Origin: Haematococcus lacustris
Lineage: Eukaryota; Chlorophyta; Chlorophyceae; Chlamydomonadales; Haematococcaceae
Direction: 5' to 3'
Length of the DNA: 64,000 nucleotides
Assembly: GCA_030144725.1 (NCBI GenBank)
Contig: JASKMD010000003.1
Location: forward strand, 6,377,480-6,441,479
Shown: in pieces, positions 44,701 through 47,142 of the stretch
Layout: each line of letters starts with the position of its first letter
Position numbering within the stretch: position 1 is the stretch's first letter
The notes under the pieces: generated by a model
Told to the model about the DNA's origin: nothing
The model's input: the letters and a program-made list of their open reading frames with translations, nothing else
The model's database searches: none
Position numbers and translations under genes: made by a program

Positions 44701-47142
44701 TAGATGCCGCCGATGACCGCTGCCATGGGCGGGCCGAAGGGCAGCATTGCCACCAAGGGTGTGGTCCAGTCCACCACCACCTTGCCCAGCTCTGACCACT
44801 GCGCAAGCTTGACCTCTGCCTCATTGCGGGTCGGCACCTTCAGCGTCTGCACATCCACTGCGCTCTGCGGGCTGCCCAACAATTTTTTGATTGCGCTGAA
44901 AACAAAGTCCACCTCATCACCAGACACCACTGGCGGTGCCCGCTTCTGCCTCTGCTCCTCGGCCTCTGACCCTTCCTGTGGCTGTGCTGAGGCCGCTGCC
45001 ATGCTCTGCTCTGATGGCTCACTGGCTGTGGCCAAGGAGTGGGAGGCAGTCGCTTTGGTAGCACTGCTGGCTCCGATATTGATCACCCTGGCCACTGTGC
45101 TCTCCGCGGTGGTGGCCGTTGTCTGCTTATCGCTGCTGTCACCCATCTCGACCTGCCCATCTTGAAGCTGCAAACAGGTATGGCGGTGATTGTCTGTGAT
45201 GTAATAGGCACGACAGCACCTGGTTCTGCAGTGCTGCCAAAGTGTTGTTGGACAGCCTTCCTGGCTGTGAAAATGAATTGTGTTAAGAAGCTATGTAAAT
45301 AAACCATGTTAAATGAACCATTACAACCCTGAGTTGCTTGGGGTAGCCACAGACGTCTCAAAGCATAGTACATAGCGGCGCAATGACTCGGAGGAAGCGG
45401 AAGAGCACCGCAAAACAAAAGCAGCGCCCGGCAAAGTGCCAGCGATACGTTATTACGCTGTGCTCAGCATTGTATGTATGAGCTCCGTGCTGTGTGGGCA
45501 GACATTGCTCCTGTCGATGCCATTGCAGGTCCTTATACTTCACAAGGCGAGCAAGAGAGGCCGAAAGACCGACGCGACCAACGAGAACCGAGCGGTGGCT
45601 AGCACCGGTCAAGCCCCACTTCCAGCACCTGGCAGCAGCCAGCGCAACTGGCACCTCCCTGGAGGGCAACTGAAGCACATCACCGTCACGCTGGCCACCT
45701 GGGACGCGGTGTGGGAGGTGTACCTGGACCCCGAGTGGGCACAGCAGCGGCTGAGGCTATACGGAACCCAAAACCGGGCACTGGAGCAGTTCTTCAGAGT
45801 GTAGGCGAGGGTGGTTGGGTTATGCATTGGGAAGTGGAACTGGAGCATTTCTTCGAGAAGGGTGGGTGGGTTATGTACTGGGAGGTGGTGGGTGGGCATA
45901 ATGTGAAAGAGTAGTGAACTGTACCATGCCTTTCCTGGTGCAACCATGTCAGCCACCCTATTTGCCTTGTGTGCATGGCCGAAGCTGGAGGAGGAGATGG
46001 GCAAGGTGTCAATGAAGCGCTATAAACTGCGTCAAGCAGCTGGTGCCATCATTTGGCGCAGCTGGCATCAACACCTGGGGAGGGTGGTTTGCTGACGCGG
46101 TGGTGCGAGTTCTGCACCAACCGTGTCAGCGTAGCTCCCATACAGAAAAGCCAAGCGGCAAAGAAACGCAGGGCCATCAGGCCTGCAGGCTGAAAGCCCC
46201 CAGCAGGACAGGCGCACCGCCGGTGGCTGCGCCCAGCCGGGAGCAAGCAGCGTGACTAGCCAGTGCGGGCCTTGATGTGGTGCCCTGGAGTGGCCTCATG
46301 CAACCAGACAGCCAGCGGCCTCTGAGCCTGGGCCCAAGCCAAAGGCACTCCCCCGCCAGCCAAGCGCAGCAAGCGCATGAAGGCTGAGCAGGCAGCTGAG
46401 CCCTCACAGCGCAAGAAAGAGAAAACTAATCTCCCGAAGGAGCGTGACTGCACATCGGTCACGTGACCTCTTAGTTGTAGGAGTCACCCTTTACCAACTG
46501 AACCACTCACCAACCACCAAGGCTGATCGGGCAGCTGAGCCCACACAGCTCACCAAGGGCAGAGGCAAGGGCAAGGGCAAGGCTGGCCAGCCCACCCCCC
46601 CCAGCCCCACAGCCAGGCAGGTGGGTAGACACGGACTGCGATGCAGCGCTGAACATGCAGCGCATTGGGGAGAGCAGGTGGCGCCCGCTGGAGCTGTGCT
46701 AGTGGCCGAAGCTGCAAGCTCTGCTAGCCAAGGGCAAGTAGTACCGTGAGCTGGGGTACAAGCGGCGGCGAGACCAGCCACCCAAGACCCAGCAGCAGCT
46801 ACAGCTTGCTGAGGCACAACTGTGTGTGGCCCCTTCTCGAGCTGTCAGCAGCTTACAAGCAGTGCATGTTTGCTGTGCCAGCTATAGGCTACCGCCACGT
46901 CACAGGGTCAGGCAACAGTGTAGGAGGTAGGCGCCCATGCCATGTGCATGGGAACATAACCCGACCCCTGGTGAGGGGACCTGATTCTGCTTTTGCGGCC
47001 TGATGAGTGAGGTGCAGTGATAGGTACACATGGTATAGGGAATAATTTGAGAGGAGCACTGGCACCCACTCACCTTGTCATGTACACTGGTTAGTTCTGG
47101 GGAAGGTGATGAATGGTCAGGACGTGAGAAAATACATCCCAT
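2491..47142 (-). CDS. NLR-like (STAND) protein: acylation signal, helical bundle, EF-hand, NACHT, 14 WD40 blades
   Basis: This is a spliced model of 30 exons giving 1765 residues. Exons (high to low): 47074-47142, 44685-45167, 44303-44584, 43764-44206, 43518-43653, 42810-42917, 42715-42759, 42485-42559, 34401-34655, 34120-34289, 33888-34034, 33426-33667, 32841-33124, 32352-32760, 32117-32246, 31768-31980, 28981-29106, 27426-27551, 26256-26387, 25147-25272, 22883-23008, 21942-22067, 21574-21699, 20943-21068, 19217-19342, 18901-19023, 18574-18654, 4274-4381, 2859-2975, 2491-2728. All junctions are AG acceptors with GT donors, except one GC donor (exon 8), and phases match throughout. Proteins with this plan are known as signal-sensing STAND ATPases in immunity or cell death. 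A role in algal immunity, nucleotide-driven oligomerisation and membrane action are inferred. The 7.8-kb and 14-kb introns hold transposons. The weakest parts are exons 1, 27 and 28; the locus could also be two genes. Confidence 0.75.
2859..2975 (-). CDS. NLR exon 29: WD40 unit
   Basis: This is a 117-bp exon: [13 protein letters not shown], then [19 protein letters not shown]. It is three codons short in the GH loop. Confidence 0.8.
3226..4196 (+). pseudogene. Fanzor-like (TnpB-related) C-terminal fragment, family II, copy 1
   Basis: An open frame at 3594-3971 encodes a Pro/Ala-rich linker followed by [15 protein letters not shown] and S-L-E-L-C-K-W. This matches the 'D-R-D-x-N-A' block that ends OrfB/TnpB and Fanzor nucleases. 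Upstream (3226-3540) is a repeat-associated segment with stops ending at a TGCAG acceptor. RuvC-I and RuvC-II are absent. The whole 971-bp block recurs nearly unchanged at 29194-30165. It lies antisense in the NLR intron between exons 28 and 29. Confidence 0.55.
4274..4381 (-). CDS. NLR exon 28: C-terminal half of a split WD40 unit
   Basis: This is a 108-bp exon. The first 12 codons are non-WD40; then comes [24 protein letters not shown], a normal blade end in phase 2. With exon 27 it makes exactly one blade plus about 26 extra residues. Confidence 0.6.
5429..7380 (+). pseudogene. hAT-type transposase pseudogene, unit 1
   Basis: A TATA box (5429-5435) precedes an N-terminal segment ([11 protein letters not shown]). 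Downstream frames give [11 protein letters not shown], then [30 protein letters not shown] and [14 protein letters not shown], the order typical of hAT transposases of the ZNF862/C17orf113 type. Stops at 6388-6390 and 6734-6736 and a frameshift near 6500 break the gene. The hAT dimerisation tail is missing. The intact 211-codon run at 6744-7379 (TTG start) is the C-terminal part. Confidence 0.75.
8718..10650 (+). pseudogene. hAT-type transposase pseudogene, unit 2
   Basis: This copy has the same gene order and lesions as unit 1: TATA box 8718-8724, stops at 9659-9661 and 10005-10007. It lacks the 18-bp repeat copy present in unit 1 near 5480 and also lacks the dimerisation tail. Confidence 0.75.
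11989..14290 (+). pseudogene. hAT-type transposase pseudogene, unit 3, with dimerisation tail
   Basis: It shares the stops (12948-12950, 13294-13296). After 14020 it alone continues into a broken C-terminal hAT dimerisation segment readable as E-E-R-M-F-S-A-M-A and K-N-D-T-(H/R)[10 protein letters not shown]. This is the copy closest to the parent element's 3' end. Confidence 0.7.
15281..15570 (+). pseudogene. LINE reverse-transcriptase C-terminal remnant, unit a
   Basis: Broken frames read [28 protein letters not shown] and [13 protein letters not shown]. The order matches the region after the RT domain in RTE/L1-type LINEs ('R-L-R-W-L-G-H-V-A-R-M-P'). Stops occur throughout. Confidence 0.55.
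16587..16876 (+). pseudogene. LINE reverse-transcriptase remnant, unit b
   Basis: This is the second copy of the same fragment, with identical stop positions; single-base differences include C-to-A in the H-L-G-L-S-P stretch. Confidence 0.55.
17893..18182 (+). pseudogene. LINE reverse-transcriptase remnant, unit c
   Basis: This is the third copy; it reads [10 protein letters not shown], one residue closer to the LINE consensus than units a and b. The array loses homology about 14 bp further on. Confidence 0.55.
18574..18654 (-). CDS. NLR exon 27: N-terminal half of a split WD40 unit
   Basis: This is an 81-bp exon. [13 protein letters not shown] is a normal blade start; the remaining 14 codons are unlike any WD40. 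The donor AAG|GTAGGTG in phase 2 is followed by the 14-kb tandem-array intron. Read through, the frame stops at once. Confidence 0.55.
18901..19023 (-). CDS. NLR exon 26: diverged WD40 unit
   Basis: This is a 123-bp exon, one codon short: W-W-N-M-A-T-D replaces V-W-D, and S-G-S-G-G-N-I-K replaces S-G-S-x-D-K-T-I-K. The phase is kept. Confidence 0.8.
19217..19342 (-). CDS. NLR exon 25: WD40 unit
   Basis: This is a 126-bp exon: [17 protein letters not shown], then [18 protein letters not shown]. It is paralogous to exon 20 together with its flanking intron. Confidence 0.9.
19540..20001. mobile_element. composite MITE, copy 2
   Basis: It has half A with an internal duplication of its TATAGTATAATGTCG start, and half B with a single 51-bp unit, ending AATGTAAAGGGATA. 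The paralogous intron at 25480-25495 reads straight from TTGCAT to ATGTTTTGT and shows the site without the insertion. Confidence 0.75.
20002..20942. other. NLR intron 24, no gene found
   Basis: The intron contains an 82-codon open frame at 20162-20410 (plus strand) with low-complexity Ala/Ser/Pro composition and no recognisable domain; I do not consider it a gene. No repeat family was recognised. Confidence 0.4.
20943..21068 (-). CDS. NLR exon 24: WD40 unit
   Basis: This is a 126-bp exon: [17 protein letters not shown], then [20 protein letters not shown]. Confidence 0.92.
21574..21699 (-). CDS. NLR exon 23: WD40 unit
   Basis: This is a 126-bp exon: [17 protein letters not shown], then [18 protein letters not shown]. 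Confidence 0.9.
21942..22067 (-). CDS. NLR exon 22: WD40 unit
   Basis: This is a 126-bp exon without an internal start: [17 protein letters not shown], then [20 protein letters not shown]. It is one of the best-conserved blades. Confidence 0.9.
22458..22610. mobile_element. MITE half A, copy 3
   Basis: It runs from TATAGTATAATGTCGG to GGGCCGAGACAT, without half B. Related sequence flanks both sides: TAGGACGTGCTGCAATGAGAA occurs at 22341 and again at the right junction, and GAGCTATGGCTAGGTGCTA at about 22420 and 22650, so the neighbourhood was duplicated with or before the insertion. Confidence 0.7.
22883..23008 (-). CDS. NLR exon 21: WD40 unit
   Basis: This is a 126-bp exon: [37 protein letters not shown]. 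The residue usually Asp in P-D-G is Cys here. Confidence 0.9.
23531..23723. mobile_element. hairpin MITE, copy 1
   Basis: A 193-bp element from TAATGGAGTCGC to GCGACACCATTA is almost wholly one inverted repeat with loop TCGCTACGCTC. Arm segments include GGAGCGTAACAGCTC paired with GAGCTGTTACGCTCC, and CAGCAGCCGCG paired with CGCGGCTGCTG. Confidence 0.85.
23915..24107. mobile_element. hairpin MITE, copy 2
   Basis: This copy has the same length and termini as copy 1, but the arms read GCGCGGGGCAGCTC / GAGCTGCCCCGCGC and CAGCGGTCACG / CGTGACCGCTG. Both arms changed together, so pairing is preserved. Confidence 0.85.
24395..24520. repeat. dispersed repeat with A-box-like motif, copy 1
   Basis: AGGGGTCCTCATGGCTGGAG and TAGCATAGTGG (24449-24459) are shared with 35313-35450, as is TTTTGCATACACC further on. 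TAGCATAGTGG fits a Pol III A box; no B box was seen. A SINE remnant is possible. Confidence 0.5.
24700..24860. repeat. dispersed repeat pair, copy 1
   Basis: The segment around GGGGTTGCATTGCTCT and CACCTAGTAGGACTAGCTTG, down to GGCATCCCCCAGCC, is repeated at 27975-28135 with about 10% differences. Family unknown. Confidence 0.7.
25147..25272 (-). CDS. NLR exon 20: WD40 unit
   Basis: This is a 126-bp exon: [34 protein letters not shown]. The intron upstream of it (25273-25490) is homologous to that of exon 25. Confidence 0.9.
25925..26160. repeat. GGAGGGCAGTG minisatellite
   Basis: Irregular tandem repeats of about 11-12 bp (GTGGAGGGCAGTGAGGAGG and variants with GACTA or GACCA) lie in the NLR intron upstream of exon 19 on the coding strand's downstream side. 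Confidence 0.85.
26256..26387 (-). CDS. NLR exon 19: WD40 unit with 2-residue insertion
   Basis: The exon is 132 bp. [17 protein letters not shown] is followed by [11 protein letters not shown]; the extra M-N accounts for the six additional bases. Confidence 0.9.
26388..27425. other. NLR intron 18, no gene found
   Basis: The segment 27068-27195 (CTAGATGGCGCCC, GTGTTGCCATCAT, GTGGAGGTCCAGCACCT) is related to 42175-42372, a dispersed repeat of unknown family. Nothing else was recognised. Confidence 0.5.
27426..27551 (-). CDS. NLR exon 18: WD40 unit
   Basis: This is a 126-bp exon: [13 protein letters not shown], then [20 protein letters not shown]. The acceptor is TTACAG rather than TGCAG. The GH dipeptide is lost (V-D-T). 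Confidence 0.85.
28195..28847 (+). pseudogene. Fanzor-like fragment, family I, copy a (5'-truncated)
   Basis: The open frame to the stop at 28647 reads [17 protein letters not shown], then [31 protein letters not shown] and W-R-P-L-E-L-C-R-W. 'D-E-x-R-T-S' and 'D-R-x-x-N-A-A-x-N' are the RuvC-III/zinc-finger hallmarks of TnpB and Fanzor. A 27-bp in-frame deletion relative to copy b removes G-K-W-V-D-R, so this copy should be inactive. Homology to copy b begins abruptly at GGCCCAACAGCGG and ends near 28847. Confidence 0.65.
28981..29106 (-). CDS. NLR exon 17: WD40 unit
   Basis: This is a 126-bp exon, phase 2 to 2, starting [13 protein letters not shown] and ending S-R-S-D-D-K-I-R. The GH dipeptide is replaced by V-N-T-G. 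Confidence 0.85.
29194..30165 (+). pseudogene. Fanzor-like C-terminal fragment, family II, copy 2
   Basis: This is a near-identical second copy of the 3226-4196 block, with an open frame at 29561-29938. It lies just beyond exon 17, in the intron between exons 16 and 17. Differences include GCATTAACGTC for GCAGTAACCTC. Both ends of the homology are sharp. Confidence 0.55.
30200..31430 (+). pseudogene. internally deleted hAT-related element
   Basis: ATG at 30400 opens [13 protein letters not shown] and [21 protein letters not shown]. The 180-codon frame at 30552-31094 carries an acidic stretch ([10 protein letters not shown]), then [16 protein letters not shown], directly homologous to the array transposases but with the DDE region deleted. 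The tail reads [17 protein letters not shown]. It is a diverged, older copy in the intron between NLR exons 16 and 17. Confidence 0.65.
30329..30335 (+). promoter_or_regulatory. TATA box of the hAT-related fragment
   Basis: TATAAAA lies in CGCGTTATAAAAAGAG, at the same place as in the three array units (5429, 8718, 11989), about 65 bp before ATGGCTGAGGGCC. Confidence 0.45.
31768..31980 (-). CDS. NLR exon 16: linker and start of WD40 blade 1
   Basis: The exon begins [17 protein letters not shown], the conserved STAND-WD40 linker. It then enters the first blade: [24 protein letters not shown]. It ends in phase 2, the phase shared by every downstream WD exon. Confidence 0.85.
32117..33124 (-). 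CDS. NLR exons 13-15: winged-helix-like and linker region
   Basis: Exon 13 (32841-33124) contains L-P-S-G-L-E-G-M-Y and [22 protein letters not shown], typical of the helical segment after NACHT in NACHT-WD40 proteins. Exon 14 (32352-32760) has [14 protein letters not shown], the conserved 'H-K-S-L-x-D-x-L' element, then a helical region. Exon 15 (32117-32246) is helical and ends K-Y-P-W at the junction with exon 16. Confidence 0.85.
33426..34289 (-). CDS. NLR exons 10-12: NACHT core with Walker B
   Basis: Exon 10 (34120-34289) begins A-H-H-F-F-T-V. Exon 11 (33888-34034) holds Walker B with the NACHT-type acidic extension, [12 protein letters not shown] (from residue 710), then joins exon 12 (33426-33667) as [20 protein letters not shown], the sensor-1 strand (T-A-R-P). 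S-G-Q-F-I-Y ends the NTPase module. Phases 2, 2 and 1 match at each junction. Confidence 0.9.
34401..34655 (-). CDS. NLR exon 9: NACHT Walker A
   Basis: The exon covers residues 548-632, phase 0 at both ends. [11 protein letters not shown] precedes a Ser-rich spacer (six serines), then [17 protein letters not shown]. The P-loop A-D-A-G-M-G-K-S is at residues 603-610. This is the nucleotide-binding site of a STAND NTPase. The final M is followed by a GTGAGTGAG donor. Confidence 0.9.
34790..35090. repeat. MITE-like segment and about 33-bp tandem repeats
   Basis: GCGAGGCGCAGCCGAGGTGTA and GGCCGCGGAGACGAGGACG (34863-34912) are shared with 24130-24180. At 34970-35070 three to four units of GCGGCCCGGCAATTATGCAA-like sequence follow one another. 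There is no coding capacity. Confidence 0.65.
35313..35450. repeat. dispersed repeat with A-box-like motif, copy 2
   Basis: This is the partner of 24395-24520; TAGCATAGTGG is at 35367-35377. It ends just before the Fanzor-like gene. Confidence 0.5.
37703..41281 (+). CDS. Copia (Ty1) polyprotein: protease, integrase, reverse transcriptase, RNase H
   Basis: This is an open frame of 1192 codons. Its first ten codons come from the flanking Fanzor-like sequence; a Gly/Ser/Ala-rich region follows. The protease has L-A-D-S-G-A-S (Asp140). Integrase has an HHCC finger (H-E-R-L-G-H, C-P-G-C, about 281-322) and D352, D415, E451 with 35-residue spacing. Reverse transcriptase has H-L-D-V-K-T-A-F and Y-V-D-D (874-877). 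RNase H has [15 protein letters not shown] and D-N-E-A-A-I. The order PR-INT-RT-RH defines Copia. No Gag core or CCHC knuckle is present, so the element is 5'-truncated. All catalytic residues look intact. Confidence 0.95.
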   Translation: MSSAPAGSAGGGAGGGSGVPSNRGADKGRAASSATAGLFHAKLMAMQAVPSSGVSGSGGASGSGGASGSSGSKGGAVHNGAAGGGAGGEVQCCWSHAAGLSSLYPCVSAKPTPSLAAAAQVAAMPRSSGLLSSERFWLADSGASHHITPDRSLLHDFQAVEQPVSLALGKNTARLVAHGVGNVRLVSESGQCFTLRGVLWAPDAAANYLSTVVADLAGWRVVQEGGGIRIEDRANPARFCVKGALVGRSYLIRCSAEPAVVGCEPPATAHAVTAETPQLLHERLGHLSYGAMADLIGKGMVSGVSISAAQCKAAGSGVCPGCAAGKMHRRVADTLPSLAPPVKGVLDLVHTDVCGPFHVASVGGYSYVVTFLDEYSGLSLVECVKAKSDVPGVIISTVQWLETQSGRKLKALRSDNGTEYINQEVRAFLASKGIQHQRSAPYSPEQNGSAERLNRTLIEKVRCMLYTAGLPARLWTEAVRTANHLRNLSPMRGKGATPWELFFGVKPDISALRVFGATAYAHVPQHMRSKLEGKAVQGVLVGYEMGSKAYRVLVPGGRIIVTKDVIFDELARGEPLPVSEVAEVMATAEELSVHTPAAEPSCGPATGGAGGEAVGADSSGADSGAGNAASAGGGGAGASAAEPAACPVPLRQSLRLQGLPPAGSLAACVLELPAAAVPIPHTILEARASALAEQWAVATDAEMESLHGHRTWELVDPPQGCRPLDNRWVFSVKEDSQGHIARLKARLVVKGFMQREGVDFTELHAPVSKHATVRALLATAAAWDMDLEHLDVKTAFLNGYLDEEIYMKQQAGYEDGSARVCRLKRALYGLRQAPRAWHARLKAELEQLGFADSAADSCLFTMVRGNSKVLLAVYVDDCLLAVSKGDVETMAWVKQRLAAVFDIHQLGSAERFLGMEIVRDRAAGRLVLSQERYAASVVDRFGLADARPKATPLSTSEQLVREGEVVLRMGEHSYAELVGSLMHLAVCTRPDIAHAVGLCAKYMAAPTQQHWEALYGVLRYVASTVSHGLAFGGAEGLVGFCDADFAGDVDTRRSTTGFVFTMHGAAVSWSSRRQPTVAVSTTEAEYMAASAAAKEALWLRVLLADLSVGSAVEPVTIMCDNEAAITLIKHPIASARSKHIDVLHHFVRERAARGELVFKYLASGANVADAMTKALPGVKYEFCKSGMGMVKL
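37731..41466 (+). mobile_element. Copia retrotransposon, 5'-truncated, nested in a Fanzor-like gene
   Basis: The left junction follows GGGTCAGCT; the right junction precedes CAGCTCAGCTATG, as judged from the uninterrupted paralogue at 28270-28300. There is no 5' LTR or gag. At the 3' side a purine-rich tract, GAGTGGGAG, precedes a probable LTR starting TGTTGGAGTAAG. A short CAGCT repeat at both junctions may be a target duplication, but the paralogue also has CAGCT twice, so this is uncertain. Confidence 0.85.
41325..41466 (+). repeat. probable 3' LTR of the Copia element
   Basis: It starts TGTTGG after a polypurine tract and ends near TTTATCA at the Fanzor-like junction, about 140 bp. With no 5' partner, the identification rests on position and on TG...CA ends. 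Confidence 0.5.
42485..42759 (-). CDS. NLR exons 7-8: linker between EF-hand and NACHT
   Basis: Exon 7 (42715-42759) encodes [15 protein letters not shown]. Exon 8 (42485-42559) encodes a basic helix, [12 protein letters not shown], ending M-C-S-K-L-Q. Both are phase 0. Exon 8 ends at CAG|GCAAGT, a consensus GC-AG donor. The next exon lies 7.8 kb away beyond the Fanzor/Copia insertion. Confidence 0.55.
42810..43653 (-). CDS. NLR exons 5-6: EF-hand formed across a splice junction
   Basis: Exon 5 is 43518-43653 and exon 6 is 42810-42917. Splicing at GTG|GTGGGTGG to TTGCAG|ACC joins DKDEDGYV to TRSE, giving the canonical 12-residue calcium loop [12 protein letters not shown] (residues 464-475): D1, D3, D5, G6, Y7, V8, T9, E12. 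Unspliced reading of exon 5 ends at a stop at 43485-43487 and would destroy the loop, so the motif supports the junction. Exon 6 continues L-N-Y-L-H-Q-L-G and [15 protein letters not shown] plus-strand repeat fragment lies in the intron between them. Confidence 0.75.
42990..43265 (+). repeat. fragment related to the 5' part of the family II repeat
   Basis: A frame reads [14 protein letters not shown] and [19 protein letters not shown], then a TCTCTAG acceptor and [11 protein letters not shown]. It aligns with 3260-3580 and 29225-29545 and seems to be the better-preserved version. It lies antisense in the NLR intron between exons 5 and 6; the protein's function is unknown to me. Confidence 0.5.
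43764..44206 (-). CDS. NLR exon 4: end of helical bundle, coiled coil, W-x-x-F region
   Basis: This exon covers residues 279-426. It opens with a hydrophobic helix ([10 protein letters not shown]), continues through a Lys/Leu-rich helix, and then has a clear heptad coiled coil ([19 protein letters not shown]). It closes with Y-L-Q-T-W-W-K and F-L-A-H-L-V-N-W-F. The exon ends with two bases of a codon, matching the single-base start of exon 5. Confidence 0.7.
44303..45167 (-). CDS. NLR exons 2-3: disordered leader and helical-bundle domain
   Basis: Exon 2 (44685-45167, residues 24-184) starts with a Ser/Thr/Ala-rich leader, then [10 protein letters not shown] and a hydrophobic run [14 protein letters not shown]. 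Exon 3 (44303-44584, residues 185-278) is all helical, with [15 protein letters not shown] near its start and [11 protein letters not shown] near its middle. The pattern of small hydrophobic helix, C-x-x-L helix, S/T-Y-S-x-x-G/S and F-x-x-L-D-x-x-I resembles the four-helix bundles of MLKL, HeLo, RPW8 and MCAfunc domains. That class permeabilises or docks to membranes; here this is an inference from pattern only. Confidence 0.65.
45383..46850 (+). pseudogene. Fanzor-like remnant, copy c
   Basis: ATG at 45383 opens a basic peptide [13 protein letters not shown]. Later pieces read [21 protein letters not shown] (to a stop near 45802), [12 protein letters not shown], and, after several stops, [19 protein letters not shown] with W-R-P-L-E-L-C. 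The D-E-x-R-T-S block is not recognisable. It lies antisense in NLR intron 1. Confidence 0.6.
47074..47142 (-). CDS. NLR exon 1: start codon and N-myristoylation/palmitoylation signal
   Basis: The exon encodes 23 residues beginning [11 protein letters not shown] and ends in a clean donor, AAG|GTGAGTGG, in phase 0. Gly2 with Ser6 fits the N-myristoyltransferase consensus, and Cys3 could be palmitoylated, as in several plasma-membrane-bound plant NLRs. It joins in phase 0 to exon 2 across a 1.9-kb intron that holds a Fanzor-like remnant. If this exon were not used, translation could start at an in-frame ATG at 45146 in exon 2. Confidence 0.6.
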
